Part shown: positions 31,698-40,201 of the stretch, in pieces
How positions within the stretch are numbered: position 1 is the stretch's first letter
Layout of the letters: each line of letters opens with the position of its first letter
Source of the DNA: Kutzneria sp. CA-103260
GTDB lineage: Bacteria; Actinomycetota; Actinomycetes; Mycobacteriales; Pseudonocardiaceae
Direction: 5' to 3'
Assembly: GCF_018263855.1 (NCBI RefSeq)
Contig: NZ_CP073318.1
Location: 6,138,001-6,202,000 of the forward strand
Length of the DNA: 64,000 nt
The notes under the pieces: model-generated
Told to the model about the DNA's origin: nothing
What the model saw: the letters and a program-made list of their open reading frames with translations, nothing else
Databases searched by the model: none
Position numbers and translations under genes: made by a program

Positions 31698-32467
31698 CGA
31701 CGCTGTCGCTGGCCGTAGCTCCGCAGCGCCCGGAGGAAGTCCACCTCCCGGAACGCCGGCCAGTACGCGTCACAGAAGTACAGCTCCGCGTAAGCGCTCT
31801 GCCACAGCAGGAAGTTGGACATCCGCTGCTCGCCGCTGGTCCGGATCACCAGATCCGGATCGGGGCGGCCGGCCGTGTGCAGCCGCTCGGTGATGTCGTC
31901 CATCGTCAGCTCGGCGGCGATGTCCCGGGGATCCCTGTCGGCGTTGGCGCACAGGTGTTCCCGGACCGCGTCCACCAGCTCCTGCCGGCCGCCGTACCCC
32001 ACCGCCAGCGTCACGTGCCCCTCGACGCGGTCCCTCGTCGCCTCCACCGCCTGCTTCAACGCGTGAGCTGTGCTGTCCGGCAACACGTCCAGGTCGCCCG
32101 CCACATGCACCCGCCAGTGGCTGGTCCCCTTGGCCAGCCGCTCCGTCACCACGTCTTCGATCACCGCCATCAGGAACGCCACTTCGTCGTCGCCACGGCG
32201 CTGGAGGTTCTCCGTCGAGCACACGAACACCGTCACGTGCTCGATTCCCGTTGCCCGGCACCACGCCAGCACGTCGTCCACGTGCTCCGCGCCGTAGCGG
32301 TGCCCCAGGCTCGGTGACGCCATCCCCCGCTGCCGGGCCCATCGCCGGTTCCCGTCCATGATCAGCCCCACGTGCGCGGGCGCCGGCCCGGCGGCCACCC
32401 GCCGGCGCAGTCGACGGGTGTACAGGGCGTAGAGCGGTCCGGTCAGCCAGGAAGCCATGGGCCCCAC
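31685..32467 (-). CDS. uppS: cis-prenyltransferase (polyprenyl diphosphate synthase, UppS-like)
   Basis: A 260-residue enzyme that condenses isopentenyl diphosphate into cis-polyprenyl diphosphate for cell-wall carrier lipids or shorter products. Family motifs are intact: LIMDGNRRWARQ, CSTENLQR, VGYGGRQELVDA and RTSGEQRMSNFLLWQSAYAE. The active-site Asp lies in DGNRRWA. Starts at 32467 or three codons later are equally plausible. Actinomycetes usually have more than one such enzyme, so product chain length is uncertain. Confidence 0.9.
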   Translation of the reverse strand: MGPMASWLTGPLYALYTRRLRRRVAAGPAPAHVGLIMDGNRRWARQRGMASPSLGHRYGAEHVDDVLAWCRATGIEHVTVFVCSTENLQRRGDDEVAFLMAVIEDVVTERLAKGTSHWRVHVAGDLDVLPDSTAHALKQAVEATRDRVEGHVTLAVGYGGRQELVDAVREHLCANADRDPRDIAAELTMDDITERLHTAGRPDPDLVIRTSGEQRMSNFLLWQSAYAELYFCDAYWPAFREVDFLRALRSYGQRQRRYGV

Positions 32468-32573
32468 CGAACCAGCCGCCGGTGGAGATTCCGGGGAGCA
32501 ATCGTGAAGGCTTGCACACCAACTTTAGCGGCATTAATCTACTTCTGTCCCACTGTGCACGTTGGAGATGACC

Positions 32574-32996
32574 ATGCGTGAGGAAACCGACCCGGTCGCG
32601 ATGCTGGGACAGGCCGAGCAGGCGCAGGTCCGGATCCGCCGGGCCGGCCGCTGGTACCCGGCGCTGCTGGCCGGGTACGGCCTGTTCACCATCGGCATCG
32701 TGAGCTGGCTGCCGGCCGTGCGCGGGAACTGGTCCGGGATCGCGTTCAGCCTGGTCGCGGTGGCCGCGGTGGCCGCCATGAGCTGGTGGAAGTCCCGGCA
32801 TGCGGTGCGTCCGACCAGCCGGCGGGCCGCGCTGCGCTGGGCGGTGCCGTGGACGGTGCTCTACGTCGCCGCGGTGACCTGGTTCGGGCCGACCTACCTG
32901 GACCACGTGGTGGGCTGGTGGGCACTGATGGGCGTGGTGGTGGCGATCCCGGTGTTCGCCGAGGCCGGCCGCGTCTGGCTGCGGGTGCGCCGATGA
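32574..32996 (+). CDS. Small four-helix membrane protein
   Basis: A 140-residue protein with about four transmembrane helices (LLAGYGLFTIGIVSWLPAV, GIAFSLVAVAAVAAMSW, WTVLYVAAVTWF, WWALMGVVVAIPVF). GGAG at 32563-32566 favours the ATG at 32574 over closer upstream starts. It overlaps the next gene, a winged-helix regulator, by 4 bp (ATGA). Membrane protein plus MarR/PadR-like regulator pairs of this type are common in actinomycetes; the function is unknown. Confidence 0.75.
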   Translation: MREETDPVAMLGQAEQAQVRIRRAGRWYPALLAGYGLFTIGIVSWLPAVRGNWSGIAFSLVAVAAVAAMSWWKSRHAVRPTSRRAALRWAVPWTVLYVAAVTWFGPTYLDHVVGWWALMGVVVAIPVFAEAGRVWLRVRR

Positions 32997-33313
32997 CCCA
33001 TCCCCGACACCAGCTCGACGAACGCATCCACACCCCGGTCCGGTTCTCGCTGATGGCCGCGCTGGCCGCCACCGGGGAGGCCGAGTTCAAGGCGCTGCGC
33101 GAAACCCTCGAGGTCAGTGAATCCCTGCTGTCCCAACACATCCGCGTGCTGGAAGGGGCCGGCTACGTCTACGTCCGCAAGGGCTTCGTCGGCAAGCGCC
33201 CCCGCACCTGGCTGTCACTGACCCCCGAGGGCCGGCAGGCCTTCGACGGTCACGTCGAGACGCTGCGGACCATCGTCGCCAGCACCCCCGTGACCCGGTC
33301 GGACCAGGCCTAG
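32993..33313 (+). CDS. Winged-helix transcriptional regulator
   Basis: A 106-residue DNA-binding protein of the MarR-like class that regulates by a single winged helix (FSLMAALAATGEAEFKALRETLEVSESLLSQHIRVLEGAGYV, then the wing KGFVGKRPRTWLSLTPEGR). It is translationally coupled to the small membrane protein, which may anchor it or be its target. Its stop overlaps the convergent XRE gene by 4 bp. Confidence 0.88.
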   Translation: MTHPRHQLDERIHTPVRFSLMAALAATGEAEFKALRETLEVSESLLSQHIRVLEGAGYVYVRKGFVGKRPRTWLSLTPEGRQAFDGHVETLRTIVASTPVTRSDQA

Positions 33314-33585
33314 ACGTCGCTGCCGATGCGGGGGAACGGCGTGGTGGAGAAGACGACCTCGACCGGCACCTCGAAGTACTCGGCGATGCGCAGCGCCAGG
33401 TAAAGGCTGGCGCTGTACTCGCCGCGTTCGAGATAGCCGACGGTCTGGTAGTGCACGCCCAGCGCCTCGGCGAGCTGGCGGCGGCTGATGCCCCGCTCGG
33501 CCCGCAGCATGGCGATGCGGTTGTGCACCGTCTCGGTCGTCCGTGCCTCACCCAACTCGCTGTGTCGCCTTTCCGATTCGGGCAC
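33310..33585 (-). CDS. XRE-family helix-turn-helix regulator
   Basis: A 91-residue Cro/CI-type protein with the helix-turn-helix RNRIAMLRAERGISRRQLAEALGV then HYQTVGYLERGEYSASLYLALRIAEYF; short members like this often control transporters. The GTG start at 33583-33585 would overlap the permease gene by 38 bp; a later TTG or GTG is possible, since the first 20 residues are not needed for the fold. It is the last gene of the ABC exporter operon. Confidence 0.82.
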   Translation of the reverse strand: MPESERRHSELGEARTTETVHNRIAMLRAERGISRRQLAEALGVHYQTVGYLERGEYSASLYLALRIAEYFEVPVEVVFSTTPFPRIGSDV

Positions 33586-34375
33586 CCGTGCCGCGCCGGG
33601 TCATCCGCCGCACCACGATCGGGGCCAGGACGATCCCCAGCAGGGCCCACGCGCCGAGGGCGGCGAAGGTCTGCCAAGCCCGCCACGAGTGTCCGATCTC
33701 CACCACCAGTGCCGAGTCGGGCAGCAGCGAGGAGCGCATTCCCAGGCCCAGCCAGTACATCGGGAACACCTGCGCGATCCACTGCACCCACTCGGGCAAC
33801 ACGGTGATCGGGAACAGGATGCCCGAGATGCCGGTCAGCGCCAGGATCGGGATGGCGATGACGCCGGCCGCCTTGGCGTTGGGGAACAGCGAGCCGAGCA
33901 CGGCGCCGATGGGCAGGGTGGCCAGCAGCCCCAGCACGACCACCACCACGAACCTGAGCCAGCCGCCGGCGCCACGCGAGCCCACGTCGTCGAACAGCAG
34001 CAACGCGTACACCACCATGACCGCGATGCTGGCCAGCGAGAAGGCGGAGGCGGTCATGGTCCGCCCGGTCAGGTAGGCCGGCATGCCGTTGGGCAGCGCC
34101 TTGGCCCGCAGCAGCGTGCCGTCATCCCGGTCGGCGGCCAGCGCCGCGGTCATCAGCGTCAGGCCGCTGGAGCACAGGCTGGAGCCGAGCACGCCGGTCA
34201 TTATCACCGCGCCCAGCGACACGGTGCTGCCGCCCACCGGCACGTAACGCAGGAACGCGATGACGACCATGAAAACAACCATCGGCAGGAACAGTTGGAG
34301 GAGTTCCGAGGGCGTGGTGAGCATGTGCCGCAGTTCGATGCGGCCGCGGACCAACCCGAGCCTGATTCCGTTCAC
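33548..34375 (-). CDS. ABC-2 type transporter permease
   Basis: A 275-residue integral membrane protein with six predicted helices in the ABC-2 exporter pattern, including the conserved segment SLFPNAKAAGVIAIPILALTGISGILFPITVLPEW. It pairs with the ATPase whose stop it overlaps by 4 bp. Such exporters move drugs, lipids or peptides out of the cell; the cargo is unknown. Confidence 0.9.
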   Translation of the reverse strand: MNGIRLGLVRGRIELRHMLTTPSELLQLFLPMVVFMVVIAFLRYVPVGGSTVSLGAVIMTGVLGSSLCSSGLTLMTAALAADRDDGTLLRAKALPNGMPAYLTGRTMTASAFSLASIAVMVVYALLLFDDVGSRGAGGWLRFVVVVVLGLLATLPIGAVLGSLFPNAKAAGVIAIPILALTGISGILFPITVLPEWVQWIAQVFPMYWLGLGMRSSLLPDSALVVEIGHSWRAWQTFAALGAWALLGIVLAPIVVRRMTRRGTGARIGKATQRVG

Positions 34376-35271
34376 CGGGTCACCTCCTCGAACTGGCGCA
34401 CGGCCGCCTCGCCGGCGCCGGACTCGAAGTCCCGCACCAGCGCCATGTAGGTGTCCTCCAGACTGACCCGGCGCACCTCGACGTCAACGATCTCCTCGCC
34501 GTACTGAGCGAAAAGCTCCCTGGTGAACGCCGCCGGCTCGGTGCTGGCGTGCACGAACCGCTCGCCGTTGCGGGTCCACCGCACCTCGGCGGCGGCGTCC
34601 ACCCGGCGCGACAGGGCGTCGGCCGAGCCGTCGGCGATCACCTTGCCGCCGGCCAGGATCAGGATCCGGTCGGCCAGCTTCTCGGCCTCGTCGAGGTCGT
34701 GCGTGGTGAGCACGATGGTGGTGTCCTCGAAGTCGGACAGCTCGTGCACGAAGTCGTGGAAATCGCGCCGCGACTCCGGATCGAAGCCGGCCGTCGGCTC
34801 GTCCAGGAACAGCAGCTCGGGCCGTCCGACGATGCCGACCGCCACGTCCAGCCGGCGGCGCTGCCCGCCGGACAGCGTGCTGATCCGCTGGTCGGCGTGC
34901 GCGGCCAAACCGACCCGCTCGATCAGCTCGCCCGTCGGCCACGGCGTGCGGTACGGCCGGTAGTACCGGGCGAAGTGCGCGAGCAGCTCGCTCACCCGCC
35001 AGTGGCGGTGGTCGCGCCAGGTCTGGAGCACGATGCCCAGCCTGGCGCGCCACCTCTCATCACCGCGCGCCGGATCGGCACCCAGCACGCTGACCTCGCC
35101 GGCCGAGCGCTTCCTGAATCCCTCCAGGATCTCGATCGTCGTGGTCTTGCCCGCCCCGTTCGGCCCGAGCAGGGCGAGCACCTCCCCCCGGTGGGCCTGA
35201 AACGTGACCCCGGTCAGCACATCGGCCGTGCCGTAGCGCATCCGCAGGTCACGAACGTCAAGCACGCTCAT
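34372..35271 (-). CDS. ABC transporter ATP-binding protein (exporter)
   Basis: A 299-residue ATPase of the DrrA/CcmA class. Walker A GPNGAGKTT, signature LSGGQRRRLDV, Walker B LLFLDEPTAGFDP and the switch histidine in LTTHDLDEAEKLADRI are complete. The C-terminal 80 residues form the usual DrrA-type tail. It starts the exporter operon (ATPase, permease, XRE). Two inverted repeats upstream at 35285-35323 are likely operator sites. Confidence 0.94.
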   Translation of the reverse strand: MSVLDVRDLRMRYGTADVLTGVTFQAHRGEVLALLGPNGAGKTTTIEILEGFRKRSAGEVSVLGADPARGDERWRARLGIVLQTWRDHRHWRVSELLAHFARYYRPYRTPWPTGELIERVGLAAHADQRISTLSGGQRRRLDVAVGIVGRPELLFLDEPTAGFDPESRRDFHDFVHELSDFEDTTIVLTTHDLDEAEKLADRILILAGGKVIADGSADALSRRVDAAAEVRWTRNGERFVHASTEPAAFTRELFAQYGEEIVDVEVRRVSLEDTYMALVRDFESGAGEAAVRQFEEVTR

Positions 35272-35284
35272 GAACCCCTCCCCT

Positions 35285-35323
35285 TGTCCAATGTCTCGGA
35301 CAGAATGTAGCAGGTGTACTACA
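35285..35323. promoter_or_regulatory. Two inverted repeats upstream of the ABC exporter operon
   Basis: TGTCC and GGACA frame 35285-35302, and TGTAG and CTACA frame 35306-35323, each with eight bases between arms. They lie 14-52 bp upstream of the ATPase start. The XRE protein encoded at the end of the operon is a natural candidate to bind them. Confidence 0.45.
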
Positions 35324-35347
35324 TCCCGAGGAAGGGGTGCGACGAGC

Positions 35348-36124
35348 TCACATCTCTATTTCCTCCTGCGTGGCGTTGACCCGCCAGTAGCCGCTGAAGG
35401 CGATCATGTCCCGGGGCAGGCCGCGCTCGCCGATCAGGTGCCGGCGCAGCGCCTTGACCACCGAGGCCTCGCCGGCCAGCCAGGCGTACACCGGACCGGC
35501 CGGGAACTCGGCGTCGCGGACCGCGTCGACCAGTCCACCGTGGACCCAACGGACGTCGACATCGGCCGGGCCGACCAGCTCCTGCACCTCGCGCTCGTCG
35601 GCGACCTCGATGTAGGCCAACGCTTTCGCGCCGGCCGGCAGCGCGGCCAGCGAGGCGGCGATCGCCGGCAGCGCGCTCTGGTCGCCGGCGAACAGCCGCC
35701 AGTCGTACGGGCCGGGCTCGGCCAGCTGACTGGGCGACGGACCGAGCAGGCCGACCACGTCGCCGGGCTCGGCGGCCGCGGCCCAGCTCGTCGCCGGGCC
35801 GCCGTCCTCGTGCAGCAGGAAGTCGATGTCGATCTCGGACGCCTCGGCCCGGTGCTCACGCACCGAGTAGGCCCGCATCCACGGCCGGCTCGTCTCCGGC
35901 ATCGCCATGAACGACCGGTACCAGCGCATCACGTCGCCGTCCCCGGTCGGCTGCGGCACCCAGGGCCGCGGCTCGCCGTTGCGCCCGAAGAACAGCTTGA
36001 CCTGCTGGTCCGGCGCCACGTCGGTGAAGTCGGCCAACTCCGGCCCGCCGAAGGTGAGCCGACGGGTGCGCGGCGAGACCTGGCGCGCGCCGGTGACCGT
36101 GACCAGCTTGTACTGCTTCAGCAT
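35348..36124 (-). CDS. Siderophore-interacting protein (flavin-dependent ferric-siderophore reductase)
   Basis: A 258-residue SIP-family reductase that releases iron from internalised ferric siderophores in the cytoplasm. It has a ferredoxin-reductase-like FAD domain with the flavin motif RAYSVRE (about 85), a LLGPSPSQL loop and a C-terminal NAD(P)H half (RLFAGDQSALPAIAASLAALP, YAWLAGEASVVKALRRHL). An iron box starts 5 bp upstream of the ATG, so iron repression by an IdeR/DmdR-type regulator is expected. No siderophore synthesis or uptake genes are in the window. Confidence 0.93.
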   Translation of the reverse strand: MLKQYKLVTVTGARQVSPRTRRLTFGGPELADFTDVAPDQQVKLFFGRNGEPRPWVPQPTGDGDVMRWYRSFMAMPETSRPWMRAYSVREHRAEASEIDIDFLLHEDGGPATSWAAAAEPGDVVGLLGPSPSQLAEPGPYDWRLFAGDQSALPAIAASLAALPAGAKALAYIEVADEREVQELVGPADVDVRWVHGGLVDAVRDAEFPAGPVYAWLAGEASVVKALRRHLIGERGLPRDMIAFSGYWRVNATQEEIEM

Positions 36125-36128
36125 TGGC

Positions 36129-36147
36129 TTAGGTTAGCCTAAGCTAA
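36129..36147. promoter_or_regulatory. IdeR/DmdR iron box
   Basis: TTAGGTTAGCCTAAGCTAA matches the known 19-bp iron-box consensus TTAGGTTAGGCTAACCTAA except at two positions. It sits 5 bp before the siderophore-interacting protein start and overlaps the stop codon of the EspG-like gene upstream. Confidence 0.88.
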
Positions 36148-36744
36148 AGTCGAGTGCAGCCGCTGTTCCAGCGCCGCCGCGTCCCCCGGCCAGTAGTCGA
36201 TGCGAGGCCGGCCGTCCGAGCCCCGGCTGGTCACCGCCAGGTACCGGCCCGCCACCGTGTCCACCCAGCCGATGGACTGGCCCTCGACCAGGAACGAGCC
36301 GCCGCCCAGCCGTGGCCGGCCGTACGGCTCGCCGAGCGCGCCCCGCATCGGCGGCAGGTGGTCGACCAGCGTCGGCACGATCTTGTCGTTGGGCACGAAG
36401 TCGAACCGGACGCCCTCCTCCTGGCGGACCGCGAGCACCCCCTGGTCCACACCGAACACCGCCAGCGCGGCCAACTGCTCGTCACCGGACGTGCCCAGCA
36501 GGCCGATCGACGGCTCCCCGGTGCCGAACACCGTCAGCGTGTCGTGCAGTTCCGAGGCGACCCTGTTGTCCAGCAACAAACCCCGCTCCGCGAGACTCGC
36601 CGCCACCTCGGCCCGCAACGCGGTGCGGTCGATGCCGTTGCCGTAGTGCGGAAAGGTGAAGGGAAACCGGCGGAGCACGAGTCCCAACGCCTCCCCCAAG
36701 GCGTCGAGCTCGACAAACGTGCACTCCAGTGCCACGGCCGCCAT
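36139..36744 (-). CDS. EspG-family ESX secretion-associated protein (orphan)
   Basis: A 201-residue protein resembling actinobacterial EspG proteins, which act as cytoplasmic chaperones for PE/PPE-type substrates of type VII secretion. The pattern LDALGEALGL near the start, the middle beta strands (LAVFGVDQGVLAVRQEEG) and the ending DTVAGRYLAVTSRGSDGRPRIDYWPGDAAALEQRL fit the family, though it is shorter than typical (about 250). No ESX genes are nearby. The TAG stop lies inside the iron box of the next gene. The assignment is from sequence feel only. Confidence 0.6.
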   Translation of the reverse strand: MAAVALECTFVELDALGEALGLVLRRFPFTFPHYGNGIDRTALRAEVAASLAERGLLLDNRVASELHDTLTVFGTGEPSIGLLGTSGDEQLAALAVFGVDQGVLAVRQEEGVRFDFVPNDKIVPTLVDHLPPMRGALGEPYGRPRLGGGSFLVEGQSIGWVDTVAGRYLAVTSRGSDGRPRIDYWPGDAAALEQRLHSTLA

Positions 36745-36779
36745 CGTGACACGTGGGCGGCCGATCGTGGCGTGACTCT

Positions 36780-37349
36780 TTACTGTCCGAGCAGGAGGAT
36801 CGCCGAACCCGTCGCCACCACCCCGATCAGCGCCCCGACGATCGTCTGCGCCACCGTGTGCTCCCGCAGCGCCACCCGGGACCAGCCCACCGCCGCCACC
36901 GCCGCGAAGCCCAGCGCCCACCACGGGCTGATCAGCGCCGCGAACGCCGTCACGGCCCCGCTGCCCACCGCCGCGTGCACGCTCACCTTCCAGGCCAGCG
37001 TCACCAGGAACAGCGGCACCAGCACCGTCATCATCGCGATCAGCGCCCCGACCAGGATCGGCGGCGCCCCCAGCAGCGCGAACAGCGCGATGCAGCCGCC
37101 CACCGACACCATCACCAGCGGGATCACCACCAGGCGGGCCTGCCTGGTCCGCACGTGCGGGTCGTGCCAGCTGCCGCGGGCGATGCCCAGCCGGATCACC
37201 ACCCCCGGCACCACGCCGGCGAACACCACCGCCAGCAGCGCCCAGGCCAGCCCGGTCGGGCCGCCGGCGCGCCAGCCGATCACCACCAGCCCGGCGACCA
37301 CCACGTTCTTCGGGTCCAGCACATCACTGACCGCCTTGGCGAGCCTCAC
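36780..37349 (-). CDS. PAP2-like membrane protein
   Basis: A 189-residue protein with about five or six transmembrane helices. The C-terminal part (SVHAAVGSGAVTAFAALIS, then VGWSRVALREHTVAQTIVGALIG) resembles the second half of PAP2 lipid phosphatases, with SxxH, SR and H-containing blocks, but the N-terminal KxxxxxxRP motif is not evident. It may be a divergent or inactive member. The GTG at 37347-37349 fits the fold; longer starts add basic, non-membrane sequence. The 170 bp between it and paaE hold no gene. Confidence 0.6.
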   Translation of the reverse strand: MRLAKAVSDVLDPKNVVVAGLVVIGWRAGGPTGLAWALLAVVFAGVVPGVVIRLGIARGSWHDPHVRTRQARLVVIPLVMVSVGGCIALFALLGAPPILVGALIAMMTVLVPLFLVTLAWKVSVHAAVGSGAVTAFAALISPWWALGFAAVAAVGWSRVALREHTVAQTIVGALIGVVATGSAILLLGQ

Positions 37350-37519
37350 GCTGCTATTTTGGCGCGCGTTCCGCGCGCGGCTCGGCCCCCGGGTAGCCGA
37401 CGCCTCGCCCTTGCCAGATTTCGCCCGCCGCATCCAGCTCGGGTGGTGGGCACGTCGGGGGCGGCGGCCGAAATCCGGCAACCGGGCGAAGCATCGGCGG
37501 GGCCTCGCACTCTCTGGGG

Positions 37520-38572
37520 TTAAGAGTCGAAGTCCACTGTGATCTCATCCGAGGCGGGGAAGGACTGGCAGGTCAGCACGAAGCCGGCTGCGACCTCGGC
37601 GGGTTCGAGGGCGAAGTTGCGGCGCATGTCCACCTCGCCGGTGACCACGCGGGCCCGGCAGGTGCCGCAGACGCCCCCCTTGCAGGCGAAGGGCAGGTCG
37701 GGGCGGACCCGCTGCGCGCCCTCCAGGACGGTGACGTCGCGGGGCAGGGTGACGTCGGTGGTCCGGCCGTCGAGCTGGACCTTGACCGCGGAGCTTGGCC
37801 CCTCGACGCCAGGCTCGATGTGCCGGACCGGCTCGGGCGGCAGGTCGTCGACGAAGAACAGCTCCTGGTGCACCCGCTCCCTCGGCACGCCGAGCTCGGC
37901 GAGCACGTCCTGGGCGTCGGTGACCATGCCGTACGGGCCGCACAGCCACCAGTGGTCGACCTCGGCGACGTCGAGCAGCGCCGGCAGCAGGGCCCGCAGC
38001 TTGTCGGCGTCGAGCCGGCCGGTGAACAGCTCGGCCTCGCGGGGTTCCCGGGACAGGACGTGCACCAGGTCCAGGTGCTCCCGGTTGGCGTCCTTCAGGT
38101 CGGCGAGCTCGTCGGCGAACATCACGCTGTCGGTGCGCCGATTGCCGTAGAGCAGCGTCGCCGACGACTTGCCCAGCACCGAGGACGCGATGGACAGGAT
38201 CGGCGTGATGCCGCTGCCGGCGGCGATGAGCACGTGGTGGCCGGGGACATCGAGATCGGGGCTGAACGAGCCGGTCGGCGGCAGCACCTCGATCCGGTCG
38301 CCGGGCCGCACCTCGTGCACCAGCCACGGCGAGAAGGCGCCGCCGGGCACCTCGCGCACACCGATCCGCGGCTTCGCCCCGGCCGGCGCGCAGATCGAGT
38401 ACGACCGCCGCTCCTCACGGCCTTCGACGTCACGGCGCAGGGTCAGCGACTGGCCCGGCTTGAACGCGAACAGGTCGGTCAGCTCGCCGGGCACGTCGAA
38501 GGTGACAGCGACGGCGTCGTCGCACAGTCGCTCCACTTCGGACACCGTGAGCGCATGGAACGTGGTGGCCAC
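37520..38572 (-). CDS. paaE: Phenylacetyl-CoA epoxidase reductase subunit PaaE
   Basis: A 350-residue reductase that passes electrons from NAD(P)H through FAD and a plant-type 2Fe-2S cluster to the PaaA di-iron centre. The FAD motif RSYSICA, the nucleotide-binding AAGSGITPILSIASSVL and the C-terminal cluster FACKGGVCGTCRARV...TCQSFP are all intact. It is the last gene of the paaZABCDE operon and begins with a GTG immediately after the paaD stop. Confidence 0.96.
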   Translation of the reverse strand: MATTFHALTVSEVERLCDDAVAVTFDVPGELTDLFAFKPGQSLTLRRDVEGREERRSYSICAPAGAKPRIGVREVPGGAFSPWLVHEVRPGDRIEVLPPTGSFSPDLDVPGHHVLIAAGSGITPILSIASSVLGKSSATLLYGNRRTDSVMFADELADLKDANREHLDLVHVLSREPREAELFTGRLDADKLRALLPALLDVAEVDHWWLCGPYGMVTDAQDVLAELGVPRERVHQELFFVDDLPPEPVRHIEPGVEGPSSAVKVQLDGRTTDVTLPRDVTVLEGAQRVRPDLPFACKGGVCGTCRARVVTGEVDMRRNFALEPAEVAAGFVLTCQSFPASDEITVDFDS

Positions 38573-39064
38573 TCAGATCTCCTTGACGTGCTCGAAAGGT
38601 TCGGCGCAGGACCGGCACCGCCGCAGCGCCTTGCACGCGGTCGCGCTGAACCCGGAAAGCTCGACGGTGTCGGCACTTCCACACTGCGGACACGACACCA
38701 TCCGCACGGAAGGCCCCAGGGTCAACGGAATCGGTCCGCTGGGCTGGCGCGGGGCCGGTCCGGGCGGGGCGATGCCGGCCTCGGCGAGCTTGCGCCGGCC
38801 GGAATCGGTGATCCAGTCGGTGGTCCACGCCGGCTCCAGGACGACCTTGATCTCCACGTCCCGATACCCGGCCTCGTGCAGCCGGTGATCGAGGTCGTCG
38901 CGCATCGCATCCATTGCCGGGCAACCGGTGTAGGTGGGCGTGATGGCCACGACCACCCGGTCGCCTTCGTCCACGACGGACCGCAGCACACCCAGCTCGG
39001 CCAGGGTCAGCATCGGCAGCTCGGGATCGGTGACCGTCTCGGCGACCGCCTGCGCGGTCACCAT
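38573..39064 (-). CDS. paaD: Phenylacetyl-CoA epoxidase subunit PaaD
   Basis: A 163-residue member of the PaaD/SufT-like (DUF59) family, thought to help mature iron centres of the epoxidase. It has the DUF59 block DPELPMLTLAELGVLRSV and VAITPTYTGCPAM, and a C-terminal CxxC pair (CPQCGSADT and CRSCAEPF) that may hold a metal. It overlaps paaC by 7 bp, and paaE follows directly. Confidence 0.95.
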   Translation of the reverse strand: MVTAQAVAETVTDPELPMLTLAELGVLRSVVDEGDRVVVAITPTYTGCPAMDAMRDDLDHRLHEAGYRDVEIKVVLEPAWTTDWITDSGRRKLAEAGIAPPGPAPRQPSGPIPLTLGPSVRMVSCPQCGSADTVELSGFSATACKALRRCRSCAEPFEHVKEI

Positions 39065-39903
39065 GTCGCACCCGGATGGGCCCGCGCCACACTCTGCATC
39101 TCGGCCAGCATCTCGGCCAGCGACTCGGTGTGCGCGCCGTTGCGACCCAGAACCTCAACCGTGCCGATGGATTCCGGTCGGCTGAGCTTCGCGGCATCCA
39201 GCACCTGGGTGATCACGGCGTCGAACTCGTCGCGCACCAGGGCCGGATCGACCATGTCGGACGGATGCTCGGCGAACAGCTCACCGACATAGGGCCAAAC
39301 GGCCTCCAGACCGGCTTGCATCCGCTCGTGCGACAGCTCGGTGCCGTCACCGAGCCGCACCACCCACTGCGCCGAGTAGTCACGGTGATACGTGACTTCC
39401 TTGACGCCCTTGGCCGCGATCGCCGCCAGCACCGGGTCGGCCGACAACACCAGGCGCTGCAACAAGGACAGCCGCCAGGTGCTGAACGCCAGCAGCCGGG
39501 CCATGGAGAAGGCGAAGTCCCCGTTCGGCAGCTCGACGAGCCGCACGTTCCGGTACTCCGGCGCGTCCCGCAGGAACGCGTAGTCGTCGTCGGAACGCTC
39601 GCTGCCGTCGGCCTTGCCGGCCCGCGTCAGCAGCAATCGGGCCTGCCCCAACAGGTCCAGCCCGATGTTGGCCAGGGCGACCTCGTCCTCCAGCTCCGGC
39701 GCCCGCGTGCACCACTCCTGCAACCGGTGCGACATCACCAGCGCGTCGTCGGCCAGCATCAGGCAGTAGGCCGCCAGCTTCTCGGCGTCCACATCGGACG
39801 GCACGGTGGTGTCCACACCGGACAGCGGGTCGGCGAAGCCGGTGCCAAAAGCCCAGCGCGCGTCGCCCTCGGAACTCAGTGCCTCGTAGGCGTTGTCGAA
39901 CAT
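39058..39903 (-). CDS. paaC: Phenylacetyl-CoA epoxidase structural subunit PaaC
   Basis: A 281-residue ferritin-like protein that forms the structural partner of catalytic PaaA. Helices with DDALVMSHRLQEW, EVALANIGLDLLGQARLLL and ERMQAGLEAVWPYVGELF are typical. The family lacks a full di-iron site in this subunit. It lies between paaB and paaD with short gaps or overlaps in the operon. Confidence 0.95.
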   Translation of the reverse strand: MFDNAYEALSSEGDARWAFGTGFADPLSGVDTTVPSDVDAEKLAAYCLMLADDALVMSHRLQEWCTRAPELEDEVALANIGLDLLGQARLLLTRAGKADGSERSDDDYAFLRDAPEYRNVRLVELPNGDFAFSMARLLAFSTWRLSLLQRLVLSADPVLAAIAAKGVKEVTYHRDYSAQWVVRLGDGTELSHERMQAGLEAVWPYVGELFAEHPSDMVDPALVRDEFDAVITQVLDAAKLSRPESIGTVEVLGRNGAHTESLAEMLAEMQSVARAHPGATW

Positions 39904-39913
39904 GGCCGCCTGC

Positions 39914-40201
39914 TCACATGTGGGGGACGTCGTCGGGGATCTCGTAGAACGTCGGGTGCCGGTACACCTTGTCGCCGCTGGGCTCGAAGAACGGGTCCTT
40001 CTCGTCCGGGCTGGACGCGGTGATGTCGGCGGCCTTCACGACCCAGATGCTGACCCCCTCGTTGCGCCGGGTGTAAAGGTCGCGGGCGTGGTGCACGGCC
40101 ATCTCGTCGTCGGCCGCGTGCAGCGATCCGACGTGCACGTGGTTCAGGCCTCGCTTGCCGCGGACGAAAACCTCGTACAGCGGCCAACTGTTCCGGCTCA
40201 T
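39914..40201 (-). CDS. paaB: Phenylacetyl-CoA epoxidase subunit PaaB
   Basis: A 95-residue small subunit, full length for the family. Sequence WPLYEVFVRGKRGLNHVHVGSLHAADDEMAVHHARDLYTRR and the C-terminal EIPDDVPHM are typical. It bridges PaaAC units. Its ATG overlaps the paaA stop by 4 bp, and paaC starts 10 bp beyond its stop. Confidence 0.96.
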   Translation of the reverse strand: MSRNSWPLYEVFVRGKRGLNHVHVGSLHAADDEMAVHHARDLYTRRNEGVSIWVVKAADITASSPDEKDPFFEPSGDKVYRHPTFYEIPDDVPHM

